DNA from: Bacteroides sp. GM023
GTDB lineage: Bacteria > Bacteroidota > Bacteroidia > Bacteroidales > Bacteroidaceae
Length of the DNA: 38,112 nt
Assembly: GCF_014750685.1 (NCBI RefSeq)
Contig: NZ_JAAXGE010000021.1
Location: 1 to 38,112 of the forward strand
Direction of reading: 5' to 3'
The notes beneath the pieces were generated by a model. It saw only the letters and a list, made by a program, of their open reading frames with translations, had not been told where the DNA came from and made no database searches. Positions 7,624 through 16,952 of the stretch are shown here, in pieces (within the stretch, counting starts at the first letter, position 1; each line of letters begins with the position of its first letter). A program made the position numbers and the translations under genes.

Positions 7624-10600
7624 ATGAAACGAAAATGGATACGATGGGTAAGCTGGATACTGCTTACTCCTATAATACTCTTTGTAATACTAATGGTATT
7701 GCTTTACATTCCGCCCGTACAGAATCTTTTGCGTCGGGAGGTAACTGCTTATGCTTCAAAAGCAACCGGAATGCAAATTCAAGTGGAACGAATTGACCTT
7801 CGTTTTCCGCTTAATTTGTTGGTACGTGGTGTGGAAGTTATTCAGCAGCCGGACACACTCTTATCTTTGGAAAGCCTGAATGTACGCGTGCAGGCATGGC
7901 CGCTCATTAAAGGAAAAGTCGAAGTAGACGAAGTGACCTTGAACCGGGTAGCCGTCAACTCTGTCAATATGATAGAAGGAATGCAGATACAAGGAGTTTT
8001 AGGACACTTCTTCCTGCAAAGCCACGGCGTTGACCTATCCAATGAAATAGCAGTCATCAACCAGGCGGAACTCTCCGACACCCACGTGCAACTGCTGATG
8101 AACGACACCACGACTACTCCGAAAGATACTACAGCTTCCGCCCCCATAAACTGGAAAGTAGACCTTCATCAACTGAAACTGAAAAACGTGTCATTCAGCA
8201 TGCAGCTTCCTGCTGACTCCATGCGGATGGCAGCCCATATCGGCGAAGCAGCTATTGACGATGCCCAGGCCGACTTGAAAAATCAGTTCTATGGGCTGAA
8301 GAAGTTTCTGCTATCAGGTACTTCCGCCAGCTACGACACCGGAGCCGCCAAGCCCGTCGATGGTTTCGACGCTTCCCATATTGCCGTTCGTGATGTCCGC
8401 ATCGGTCTTGATTCCTTATTATATAAAGGCAGGGATATGAATGCCGTCATTCGTGAATTTACCATGAATGAACGTTCCGGCCTAAGCGTCACCTCATTGA
8501 CAGGTAGGGCATACTCCAACGATTCAATCATAAGTATTCCCGGCTTGAAACTGCAAACTCCCCATTCCGAAATAGATTTATCCGCCCATACCTATTGGGA
8601 GCTTGTCAACATCCCGACTACCGGACGCCTGTCTGCCAATCTCAATGCCTATATCGGCAAAGAAGATGTAATGTTATTCACCGGAGGACTGCCGGATAGT
8701 TTCAAAGAAGCCTATCCTTTCCGCCCCCTCGTTATCCGCGCCGGTACGGACGGCAATCTGAAAGAAATGCAGATTTCCCGATTCACAGTTGACCTCCCGG
8801 GTGCATTCACCTTAGAAGGCGGCGGTATCCTCGAGAACCTGGCTGACAGCATCACCCGTTCGGGAACCATCGGGCTGAAGATGACTACTCAAAACCTGAA
8901 CTTCCTGACTGCCTTGTCCGGTGAAGCTCCCAATGGAACGATTGTCATCCCCGACAGCATGAACATGGTTGCCCAGGTTGACATCAAAGGCCCTGAATAC
9001 AAAGCAAAACTGCACCTGAAAGAAGGGCAAGGAGCAATGGATGTGAACGCTGCGCTAAACACAGCTACCGAAGTCTACAAAGCCGACCTGAAAATAGACA
9101 ACCTTCAACTCCATAATTTCCTACCGAAAGACTCTATTTACGAACTCTCTCTTTCGGCAGCTGCCGATGGACGCGGCTTGGATATTATGTCTTATCACTC
9201 TTACGCCAAACTGGACTTGTCGTTAGATAAACTTCATTATGCCCAATACCATCTCTCCAATGTCGATCTGACAGGAGCTTTGAAAGGTGCATTAGTGACA
9301 GCTAATCTGACAAGTGATAATGCCCTGTTGAAAATGACGACAGATGCCGAATACAACCTGGCACACAGCTATCCCGACGGAAAAGTAACAGTTGACGTCA
9401 CCCAACTCGATTTACACGAACTGGGACTGATGCCCGAACCGATGAAGCGCCCGCTCGCTTTCAATCTTTCTGCCGAAGCCCGTCAGAACCGTGTCTTTGC
9501 GCATCTGATATCCGGCGATATGAAACTCAACCTGAGTGCCCGTTCCGGCGTGAACCCTTTGATTCGTCAGTCTACCCATTTCATGGATGTATTGATGAAG
9601 CAGATAGAAGAAAAAGCCTTGAACCACGCCGAACTGCGAGAAGCATTGCCGACAGCCATTCTCTCTTTCTCCGCAGGAAAAGAGAACTCGCTAGCCTATT
9701 TCCTGGCTACCAAGAACATATCCTATCATGATGCTTCCATGAAATTCGGCACGGCTCCCGATTGGGGAATCAACGGTAAGGCTTCCATCCATGCGTTGAA
9801 AATGGATACTTTGCAACTCGATACCGTCTTCTTCACCGTCAAACAGGATACCACGCTTATGAAGCTGCGTGCCGGAGTGATAAACGGGCCGAAGAACCCG
9901 CAATTCTCTTTCTCCACCACTCTGACAGGAGAAATCCGTGACCGCGACGCAGAATTACTGGTAGACTATAAAAACGGCAAAGGAGAAACAGGCGTATTAT
10001 TAGGTGTCAACGCCCGTCCGCTTTTCGAAGGACATGGCAAAGGGAACGGAATAGCTTTCACTCTGATTCCGGAAAATCCGATTGTCGCCTTCCAAAAATT
10101 CCATTTCAATGAGAATCACAACTGGATATACCTGCATAAGAATATGCGTGTATATGCCAACGTAGATATGTGGGATGCGGAAGGAATGGGATTCCGAGTC
10201 CATTCTGTGCAAGGAGACACGGTATCTTTGCAGAATATAGATGTCGAAATACGCAGAATCCGCCTGCAAGAGATAACGAGCGTATTACCTTATTTCCCTG
10301 AAATAACAGGATTGTTCTCGTTGGAAGCTCATTATATACAGACAGAAAACGATTTGCAGCTCTCGGCCGAGGCGTCTATTGATGAATTGACCTACGAACG
10401 CCAACGTATCGGTGACGTTGCATTGGGTGCTACCTGGCTACCGGGTGAAGCGGGTAAACAATATCTGAATGCTTACCTGAACCATGACCAGGTGGAAGTA
10501 CTGGTAGCGGATGGAAAACTGCTTCCCACCCGAACGGGAAAAGACAGTCTGGAAGTGAATACGACACTGGAACATTTCCCGCTCCGGGTAGCCAATGTAT

Positions 10601-12135
10601 TTATTCCCGACCAAATGGTCACCCTGTCCGGCGATATGGATGGTAATCTGAACATCACGGGTAGCACCGAACAGCCTTTGATAAACGGCGAACTGATACT
10701 GGATAGCGTTGCCGTCCTTTCCCGTCAGTATGGTGCCCGTTTCATGTTTGACAACCGCCCTGTGCAGATAAAAAATAACCGGCTGTTATTTGATAAATTC
10801 GCTATCTACACTACATCGAAGAATCCGTTTACCATTGATGGCTATGTAGACTTCCGTGATATGAGCCGTCCGATGGCAAACCTGAATATGCTGGCACAGA
10901 ACTATACCTTGCTGGATGCCAAACGCACCCGTGAAAGCTTGGTTTACGGTAAAGTATTTGCCGATTTCCGTGCAACGGTGAAAGGACCTTTGGACGGATT
11001 GAATATGCGTGGAAACGTAAGCCTGTTGGGCAATACCGATGTCTCGTATGTCTTGACCGACTCACCATTGACCGTGCAAGACCGCTTGGGAAGCCTTGTG
11101 ACCTTCACTTCATTCAGTGATACTACGACCGTCGTCCGCCAAGAAGTGCCGACCGTCTCGTTAGGCGGACTGGATATGGTAATGATGGTACATATAGACC
11201 CGTCCGTCCGGGTGAAAGTCGATTTGGATGCAAGCAATGACAACCGTATCGAATTGGAAGGAGGCGGTGACCTCTCCATGAAATACACCCCGCAAGGTGA
11301 CCTGACACTGACCGGACGCTATACCTTGAGTGGCGGTCTGATGAAATACGCTCTGCCGGTAATTGCGGCAAAAGAATTTGCTATTGACAACGGCAGCTAT
11401 GTGGACTGGACAGGAAATCCGATGGACCCGATGCTGAACTTCAAAGCGACCGACCGCATCCGTGCATCCGTATCCGAAGGCGAGAACGGCGGAAGCCGCA
11501 TGGTCAACTTCGACGTTTCCGTTATAGTCAAGAATCGCCTGGATAATCTCTCGTTCGCATTCGATGTGTCAGCTCCCGAAGACGCAACCGTACAAAACGA
11601 ACTGACCGCTATGGGTGCCGAAGAACGCGGTAAACAAGCACTATATATCATGGTAATGAAAACCTACCTCGGCACCGGACCGATTGGCGGCGGTGGCGGC
11701 GGACTTGGCAAGCTGAACATGGGTTCCGCCTTGACTTCCGTATTGAGCAGTCAGATTAACTCATTGATGGGTAACCTGAAAAATGCAAGTCTCTCTGTCG
11801 GTGTCGAAGACCATGACAATTCGGATACGGGTGGCAAGCGTACGGATTATAGTTTCCGTTATTCGCAGCGTCTTTTCAACAACCGTTTCCAGATTGTGAT
11901 TGGCGGTAAGGTATCCACAGGCGAGAATGCAGCGAACGATGCCGAATCCTTTATCGATAATATCTCTTTGGAATATCGTTTGGATAGGACAGGAACACGC
12001 TACGTACGTCTGTTCTATGACAAGAACTACGAGAGTGTGCTCGAAGGCGAGATTACGGAAACCGGAGTCGGTCTGGTACTTCGCAAGAAACTGGATAAGC
12101 TCAGCGAACTGTTTATCTTTAAGAAAAAGAAATAA
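7624..12135 (+). CDS. tamB: TamB/DUF490 family translocation and assembly module protein
   Basis: A 1503-residue envelope protein with one N-terminal signal anchor (WIRWVSWILLTPIILFVILMVLL) followed by a very long beta-rich periplasmic domain of the AsmA/TamB type. The C-terminal part (about 1150-1500) is the conserved TamB (DUF490) region, rich in short repeats such as LTLTGRYTLSGGLMKYALPV. In Proteobacteria TamB bridges the inner membrane to TamA in the outer membrane and is implicated in outer-membrane protein assembly and phospholipid transport. The start at 7624 is preferred over an in-frame start at 7549: MKRKWIRW gives a clean signal anchor, while the extra 25 residues form an additional hydrophobic stretch. 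The stop is two bases before the tamL ATG, which fits the tamB-tamL pairing known in Bacteroidota. Confidence 0.9.
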   Translation: MKRKWIRWVSWILLTPIILFVILMVLLYIPPVQNLLRREVTAYASKATGMQIQVERIDLRFPLNLLVRGVEVIQQPDTLLSLESLNVRVQAWPLIKGKVEVDEVTLNRVAVNSVNMIEGMQIQGVLGHFFLQSHGVDLSNEIAVINQAELSDTHVQLLMNDTTTTPKDTTASAPINWKVDLHQLKLKNVSFSMQLPADSMRMAAHIGEAAIDDAQADLKNQFYGLKKFLLSGTSASYDTGAAKPVDGFDASHIAVRDVRIGLDSLLYKGRDMNAVIREFTMNERSGLSVTSLTGRAYSNDSIISIPGLKLQTPHSEIDLSAHTYWELVNIPTTGRLSANLNAYIGKEDVMLFTGGLPDSFKEAYPFRPLVIRAGTDGNLKEMQISRFTVDLPGAFTLEGGGILENLADSITRSGTIGLKMTTQNLNFLTALSGEAPNGTIVIPDSMNMVAQVDIKGPEYKAKLHLKEGQGAMDVNAALNTATEVYKADLKIDNLQLHNFLPKDSIYELSLSAAADGRGLDIMSYHSYAKLDLSLDKLHYAQYHLSNVDLTGALKGALVTANLTSDNALLKMTTDAEYNLAHSYPDGKVTVDVTQLDLHELGLMPEPMKRPLAFNLSAEARQNRVFAHLISGDMKLNLSARSGVNPLIRQSTHFMDVLMKQIEEKALNHAELREALPTAILSFSAGKENSLAYFLATKNISYHDASMKFGTAPDWGINGKASIHALKMDTLQLDTVFFTVKQDTTLMKLRAGVINGPKNPQFSFSTTLTGEIRDRDAELLVDYKNGKGETGVLLGVNARPLFEGHGKGNGIAFTLIPENPIVAFQKFHFNENHNWIYLHKNMRVYANVDMWDAEGMGFRVHSVQGDTVSLQNIDVEIRRIRLQEITSVLPYFPEITGLFSLEAHYIQTENDLQLSAEASIDELTYERQRIGDVALGATWLPGEAGKQYLNAYLNHDQVEVLVADGKLLPTRTGKDSLEVNTTLEHFPLRVANVFIPDQMVTLSGDMDGNLNITGSTEQPLINGELILDSVAVLSRQYGARFMFDNRPVQIKNNRLLFDKFAIYTTSKNPFTIDGYVDFRDMSRPMANLNMLAQNYTLLDAKRTRESLVYGKVFADFRATVKGPLDGLNMRGNVSLLGNTDVSYVLTDSPLTVQDRLGSLVTFTSFSDTTTVVRQEVPTVSLGGLDMVMMVHIDPSVRVKVDLDASNDNRIELEGGGDLSMKYTPQGDLTLTGRYTLSGGLMKYALPVIAAKEFAIDNGSYVDWTGNPMDPMLNFKATDRIRASVSEGENGGSRMVNFDVSVIVKNRLDNLSFAFDVSAPEDATVQNELTAMGAEERGKQALYIMVMKTYLGTGPIGGGGGGLGKLNMGSALTSVLSSQINSLMGNLKNASLSVGVEDHDNSDTGGKRTDYSFRYSQRLFNNRFQIVIGGKVSTGENAANDAESFIDNISLEYRLDRTGTRYVRLFYDKNYESVLEGEITETGVGLVLRKKLDKLSELFIFKKKK

Positions 12136-12137
12136 GC

Positions 12138-14480
12138 ATGAAAAGTATATATAGTAACATAGTAGCAATAAGTCTGATTAGTATCATCCTGTTTTCCGGC
12201 TGTTCGGTGACGAAACACCTGCCCGAAGGAGAAGTGCTCTATACCGGTAGCAAAACTGTTGTAGAGAATAAATCGACCACACCGGTAGGCGTGACGGCTT
12301 TGACTGAAATTGACGCAGCCCTTGACAAAACTCCCAGTACGAGAATGTTGGGCGGCTTTCTGCACATCCCTTTCAAAATGTGGATGTACAATGACTTTGT
12401 GAAATATAAAAAAGGCTTCGGCAAGTGGATGTTCAACCGTTTTGCCGCCAATCCGCCTGTCTTTATCTCTACTGTCAATCCGGATGTCCGCATCAAAGTA
12501 ACAACCAACCTGTTGCGTGACTATGGCTATTTCAACGGAAAAGTGACTTACCAAACGCTGGTCGACAAGAAAGACAGCCTGAAAGCAAGTATCGTCTATA
12601 CGGTAGATATGAAGAATCCCTACTTCATTGATACGGTTTATTATCAGCGTTTCACCCCCCAAACCTTACGGATTATGGAGCGTGGACGCCGGATGTCCTA
12701 TATCAGTCCCGGCGAACAGTTCAGTGTGGTTGACCTGGACGAAGAACGTACCCGTATCAGTACACTGCTACGAAATCGCGGATACTTTTATTTCCGTCCC
12801 GACTATATGACCTACCAAGCGGATACAACCTTAATCCCCGGCGGACATATCAGCCTGCGTCTGATTCCTGTTCCTGGATTGCCCGCTGCTGCGCAACGTC
12901 CCTATTATGTAGGTGACGCATCTGTCTATCTGTTTGGAAAGAACGGTGAAACCCCGAATGACAGTATGCTCTACAAGAACCTGAGTATCCACTATTACAA
13001 TAAATTACAAGTTCGCCCCAACATGCTCTATCGTTGGCTGAATTATCAGCAATTTGTGCGTAATGCTCAGATGCGTGCTTCCAACCGTACCCGCCTTTAC
13101 AGCCAGTACCGCCAGGAGCAGGTACAGGAAAAACTTAGTCAACTGGGAATATTTAGCTATATGGACATACAATATGCTCCCAGGGATACGACAGCCGTCT
13201 GCGATACATTAGACATCACGATGCAGGCCACTTTCGCCAAACCGCTGGATGCCGAACTGGAATTTAATGTAGTAACCAAAAGTAACGACCAAACCGGTCC
13301 CGGTGCCTCATTCGGAGTCACCCGTAACAACGTATTCGGTGGTGGAGAAAGCTGGAACGTAAAACTGAAAGGTTCTTATGAATGGCAAACCGGTGGCGGA
13401 AATAAAAGCTCGTTAATGAACAGTTGGGAAATGGGACTTTCCACATCTCTCACCTTCCCAAGAGTCGTTTTCCCCCGTCTGGGTAAAATGGAATTTGACT
13501 TCCCGGCTACCACTACATTCCGTCTATACGTCGACCAGCTGAATCGTGCCAAGTATTACAAACTATTGTCATTCGGTGGAAACGCAACCTATGATTTCCA
13601 ACCGACCCGCACCAGCCGTCATAGCATTACGCCTTTCAAACTGACGTTTAATGTCTTACAACACCGAACGAAAGAATTCCAGGAAATAGCCGAAGCCAAT
13701 CCTGCGTTATATGTCAGCTTGGACAATCAGTTCATCCCGGCCATGGAATACACATACACCTATGACAACGCTTCGGCACGCCGGGTAAAGAACCCTATCT
13801 GGTGGCAATCCACCGTTACCTCTGCCGGAAACTTGACATCCACCATTTACCGTGCTTTCGGCCGCCCGTATGATGAAGAAGGGAAAAAACTCCTGGGTGC
13901 ACCGTTCTCCCAATTTATGAAATTCAACACCGAATTCCGTCATTTGTGGAATATGGACAAGAACAATAAGATTGCTTCCCGCGTAGCACTGGGTGCTCTC
14001 TTTTCTTATGGAAATTCCACCATAGCCCCGTATAGCGAACAATTCTACGTTGGTGGTGCCAACAGTATCCGTGCCTTCACGGTACGTAGCATCGGACCGG
14101 GTGGTTACCATCCTGAAGAAAGCCGTTATTCCTATCTTGACCAGACAGGAACCTTCCGCTTCGAAGCGAATGTGGAATATCGTTTCCGCATCTTCAAGAG
14201 CATTTGGGGAGCCACCTTCCTCGATGCGGGAAACGTTTGGCTGATGCGCAAGGATGAGGCTCGCCCCAATTCTCAGCTTCGTCTGAAAACTTTCCCGAAA
14301 CAGATTGCTTTGGGCACAGGTATCGGTTTCCGTTATGACATGGATATTCTCGTGTTCCGTCTCGACTTCGGTATTCCTTTACATATGCCTTACAGCACAG
14401 ACCGAAGCGGGTATTACAATGTCACCGGAGCCTTCTTTAAGAATCTGGGAATACATTTTGCTATCGGTTATCCGTTCTAA
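12138..14480 (+). CDS. tamL: TamL: lipoprotein BamA/TamA-family outer-membrane protein
   Basis: A 780-residue Omp85-superfamily protein. It begins with a lipoprotein signal (lipobox LFSGC, C22, followed by SVTKHLPEGEVLYTG), unlike proteobacterial TamA; lipidated TamA homologues (TamL) are described in Bacteroidota. The middle (about 60-370) holds POTRA-like material (LLRDYGYFNGKVTY; LLRNRGYFYFRPDYM). The C-terminal half is a 16-strand-type surface antigen barrel with the strands NNVFGGGESWNVKLKGSYEW and EQFYVGGANSIRAFTVRSIGPGG (GG-x-x-x-[IV]-RG-like) and an ending in IHFAIGYPF with a terminal aromatic. It is translated two bases after tamB and should act with it as an outer-membrane assembly module. 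Confidence 0.92.
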   Translation: MKSIYSNIVAISLISIILFSGCSVTKHLPEGEVLYTGSKTVVENKSTTPVGVTALTEIDAALDKTPSTRMLGGFLHIPFKMWMYNDFVKYKKGFGKWMFNRFAANPPVFISTVNPDVRIKVTTNLLRDYGYFNGKVTYQTLVDKKDSLKASIVYTVDMKNPYFIDTVYYQRFTPQTLRIMERGRRMSYISPGEQFSVVDLDEERTRISTLLRNRGYFYFRPDYMTYQADTTLIPGGHISLRLIPVPGLPAAAQRPYYVGDASVYLFGKNGETPNDSMLYKNLSIHYYNKLQVRPNMLYRWLNYQQFVRNAQMRASNRTRLYSQYRQEQVQEKLSQLGIFSYMDIQYAPRDTTAVCDTLDITMQATFAKPLDAELEFNVVTKSNDQTGPGASFGVTRNNVFGGGESWNVKLKGSYEWQTGGGNKSSLMNSWEMGLSTSLTFPRVVFPRLGKMEFDFPATTTFRLYVDQLNRAKYYKLLSFGGNATYDFQPTRTSRHSITPFKLTFNVLQHRTKEFQEIAEANPALYVSLDNQFIPAMEYTYTYDNASARRVKNPIWWQSTVTSAGNLTSTIYRAFGRPYDEEGKKLLGAPFSQFMKFNTEFRHLWNMDKNNKIASRVALGALFSYGNSTIAPYSEQFYVGGANSIRAFTVRSIGPGGYHPEESRYSYLDQTGTFRFEANVEYRFRIFKSIWGATFLDAGNVWLMRKDEARPNSQLRLKTFPKQIALGTGIGFRYDMDILVFRLDFGIPLHMPYSTDRSGYYNVTGAFFKNLGIHFAIGYPF

Positions 14481-14548
14481 TGAATGATTTTTGTACGATT
14501 TTAGTGAATAATGATTGATAATTGTCCTGTTGGATTCATATATTTTTG

Positions 14549-14556
14549 TAATTTTG
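14549..14556 (+). promoter_or_regulatory. -7 box for the nucleotidyltransferase gene
   Basis: TAATTTTG matches TAnnTTTG and is followed by CAAC. A TTG at 14530-14532 could be the -33 element but the spacer (16 bases) is shorter than usual. The leader to the ATG at 14609 would be about 45 bases. Confidence 0.45.
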
Positions 14557-14608
14557 CAACGAAATCTGATGCCGTTGACATCACTAACCTTTTAATATTA
14601 CACAATTT

Positions 14609-15520
14609 ATGAAACCAACTTTATTCTTATTGGCAGCCGGTATGGGCAGCCGCTATGGAGGCTTGAAACAATTGGACGGTCTGGGTCCTAATGGCGAAAC
14701 TATTATGGATTACTCCATCTATGATGCCATCAATGCCGGATTTGGTAAGCTTGTATTTGTAATCCGCAAAGATTTTGAACAAGATTTCCGTGATAAAATT
14801 ATTTCCAAATACGAAGGCCACATTCCTTGCGAACTGGTATTCCAGTCTATTGACGACCTCCCCGAAGGCTTCACTTGCCCGGCAGACCGTACCAAACCTT
14901 GGGGTACTAACCATGCAGTAATGATGGGTGCCGATGTGATTAAAGAACCGTTTGCAGTAATCAACTGTGATGACTTCTACGGCCGCGACTCTTTCCAGGT
15001 GATGGGCAAATATCTGTCTGCTCTTCCTGAAGGTTCAAAGAACGTTTATTCGATGGTAGGTTTCCGTATCGGCAACACATTGAGTGAAAGCGGTACAGTA
15101 TCCCGTGGTATCTGCGGTACTAATGCCGACAACCTGTTGACTTCTGTTGTTGAACGTACTAAGATTCAGCGTCTTGACGGCGAAGTGAAATATATCGACG
15201 ACAACGGCGAATGGACTGCTACTCCCGACACTACTCCGGTAAGTATGAACTTCTGGGGCTTCACTCCCGACTACTTCGCATATAGCGAAGAGTTCTTCAA
15301 AACTTTCCTGAGTGACTCGAAGAACATGGAAAACCTGAAGAGCGAATTCTTCATCCCGTTGATGGTGGATAAATTGATTAATGACGGAACTGCAACAGTA
15401 GAAGTTCTTGATACTACCAGCAAATGGTTCGGTGTTACTTATCCGGAAGACCGCCAGAGCGTAGTAGACAAGATTCAGGCATTGGTAGATGCCGGCGAAT
15501 ATCCTGCTAAGTTGTTCTAA
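14609..15520 (+). CDS. Sugar-phosphate nucleotidyltransferase family protein
   Basis: A 303-residue cytoplasmic protein with a GT-A-type nucleotidyltransferase fold. The N-terminal nucleotide-binding signature is LAAGMGSRYGGLKQ (8-21), and the metal-binding acidic pair is probably in AVINCDDFYGRD. Such enzymes join a sugar 1-phosphate to NTP to give an NDP-sugar for glycan synthesis; the sugar and base cannot be assigned here. It is monocistronic, with its own promoter and a strong terminator directly after it. Codon use, with many C-ending codons, resembles well expressed neighbours. Confidence 0.85.
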   Translation: MKPTLFLLAAGMGSRYGGLKQLDGLGPNGETIMDYSIYDAINAGFGKLVFVIRKDFEQDFRDKIISKYEGHIPCELVFQSIDDLPEGFTCPADRTKPWGTNHAVMMGADVIKEPFAVINCDDFYGRDSFQVMGKYLSALPEGSKNVYSMVGFRIGNTLSESGTVSRGICGTNADNLLTSVVERTKIQRLDGEVKYIDDNGEWTATPDTTPVSMNFWGFTPDYFAYSEEFFKTFLSDSKNMENLKSEFFIPLMVDKLINDGTATVEVLDTTSKWFGVTYPEDRQSVVDKIQALVDAGEYPAKLF

Positions 15521-15534
15521 TTAAGAAAATATTG

Positions 15535-15578
15535 AAAAAAGGCGTAGATAGTGCATCAGCATTATCTACGCCTTTTTT
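15535..15578. terminator. Strong bidirectional intrinsic terminator
   Basis: GGCGTAGATA (15541-15550) pairs perfectly with TATCTACGCC (15563-15572), with an inner TGC/GCA extension. A run of six A precedes it and six T follow, so it works on both strands. It ends the nucleotidyltransferase transcript and would also stop any minus-strand transcript arriving from the right. Confidence 0.92.
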
Positions 15579-16257
15579 GTGTTCTTGCCATTCGGTTATT
15601 TTACATTTTTACTACACGAGCCATTAGTGAGTGGCAGATAGAAGAATGAAAAAAAGTCTATTCTGAAAAAAATGCATATTCTATGTACTCATAATGCGGA
15701 ATATACAACCTCTCTATAAGATGAAATCAAAATATGACAGGAATTTAATTCTGAAAAAGCATAAGTTAAATGAATGTGTCTTATTCGTTTTTTTATAATC
15801 GACAATTTGATGTGACGATAGAGTGAAATGTAATGAAATAGCTCTTTTTTGTTGCAAAATGGTAGAATGGGATTGTGCGCAAAAAGACTGCAAGTAGAGT
15901 GAATGCGGATGCGAAATAGGCTTTCTACTTGTTCCTTTTAAGGGAATAGGAGTTTCCTCACCGACCAACGGTTCGTTCCTCACCGAGGAATGATGCCTTC
16001 CTCGGTGAGGAACGATCTCTGATATGCTTTGTTATTGTGCATATTTCGGTTGTTTATATACGAAAATGGATAGGTAAACTGTATATTTTTCCAGTTTTGT
16101 GTGCTTTGTTATTTCTATTTGGTTGAAACTGTATCGATTGCTTTTGATTCGGATATTAAAAATAGAACATTTTATTCCATATGGCAACGCTTGTGAAAGT
16201 TAAGCGGATGTTCTTTCAACTTTAGCTCGATAGTATTACTGTTTGTATTCAATTGAA
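15579..16257. other. 680-base non-coding stretch with dyads
   Basis: An AT-rich gap without a convincing gene. An 89-codon minus ORF (15714-15983) is open but has no recognisable protein features and its first codons fall in a repeat. Visible structure: CAAGTAGA (15891-15898) facing TCTACTTG (15924-15931), and the CCTCACCGA dyad at 15954-16014 (separate entry). The rest shows nothing definite. It may include the 3' end of the minus-strand DUF3990 cassette transcript. Confidence 0.6.
15954..16014. repeat. 17-bp perfect inverted repeat with a third half-site
   Basis: CGTTCCTCACCGAGGAA (15974-15990) and its exact reverse complement (15998-16014) flank a 7-base loop. A third copy of the core TTCCTCACCGA lies at 15954-15964 in the same direction as the left arm. 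There is no T run on either side, so a simple terminator is unlikely. Confidence 0.75.
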
Positions 16258-16476
16258 TTATGCCATTCGTCCAGTCGTTATCTCTTTTTCAAGAAAATCG
16301 TAGACATAGCCGGGGCTTTGATAATATAAACCGGTACGGGTATCTGTCAGTTTATCATAGGTATCAGAGGTGTAAAGTGTATGGAGAGCGGTTTTCATGT
16401 CCATTCCTCTACGCTCTATAAGTAATAAGACCAAATCTTTGGTCATGCATTCTATCAGGTACTCTGCTTCTTTCAT
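16258..16476 (-). CDS. Small protein, DUF3791-like, third gene of the DUF3990 cassette
   Basis: A 72-residue acidic, helix-rich protein with no signal or membrane segment. The pattern DLVLLLIERRGMDMKTALHTLYTSDTYDKL followed by TGLYYQSPGYVYDFLEKE is one I associate with short proteins that travel with DUF3990; assignment to DUF3791 or a close relative is from memory. Its ATG overlaps the stop of the preceding gene (ATGA, 16473-16476), so its translation is coupled. By position and size it could be an antitoxin or chaperone-like partner of the DUF3990 protein. Function is unknown. Confidence 0.8.
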   Translation of the reverse strand: MKEAEYLIECMTKDLVLLLIERRGMDMKTALHTLYTSDTYDKLTDTRTGLYYQSPGYVYDFLEKEITTGRMA

Positions 16477-16952
16477 ACTTTTTTCAACAATTTGATGGCA
16501 CGTTCTGTTCCGAAAAAATATTGGAAAGTAATTCCTTTCATATACTTCAGACGTTCGATAAAAGTAGACAGGTCAATGTTTCGTTCCATATAATGACGTA
16601 TCTGTACGCCTACACGGTCATTAGCTATCGGACCAACCACAATATCGTAATCATGTATAGGCTGTGTTGAGGTGTTATTCCGATTGGCGAAGATAAATTC
16701 CGCCCACTCTTCATCATACGTACTGAATTGTTTCACCTTCAACTCGACTGATCCTTCAAACATCCGCTCGTCAAATTCATAAACATTAATTATAGGTTCT
16801 AAATCCAGTTGTAATGCTTTGTATACAGCCATTTCTCGTGCCTGTTCTTCTTCTGCTGAGAGATAGAATCCTTTGCCAAAGTCTTTATTGGGTTTGGATT
16901 TGGATAAATCTATTTGCTCGATATTGATTGTTGAACCATGATATAGTTTCAT
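16473..16952 (-). CDS. DUF3990 protein, ADP-ribosyltransferase-like
   Basis: A 159-residue cytoplasmic protein of the DUF3990 type. The start reads MKLYHGST, then DFGKGFYLS (24-32), and the end reads TFQYFFGTERAIKLL (142-156). An N-terminal HG, a central FGxGFY and a C-terminal Q/E position echo the H-Y-[QE] layout of the diphtheria-toxin-like ADP-ribosyltransferase superfamily; candidate residues are H5, Y30 and Q144 or E150. That makes it a possible toxin or modifying enzyme, but activity is inference. It is the middle gene of three overlapping by ATGA on both sides, flanked by two small proteins, as in a toxin-antitoxin-like module. AT content is higher than in the adjacent ABC-F gene, compatible with acquisition by transfer. 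Confidence 0.85.
   Translation of the reverse strand: MKLYHGSTINIEQIDLSKSKPNKDFGKGFYLSAEEEQAREMAVYKALQLDLEPIINVYEFDERMFEGSVELKVKQFSTYDEEWAEFIFANRNNTSTQPIHDYDIVVGPIANDRVGVQIRHYMERNIDLSTFIERLKYMKGITFQYFFGTERAIKLLKKV

Noticed and set aside
15714..15983. 89-codon minus-strand ORF in the gap before the DUF3990 cassette
   Set aside because: No recognisable domain, its first codons come from the CCTCACCGA repeat, and the rest has low-complexity Ser/His/Phe composition typical of chance AT-rich frames.
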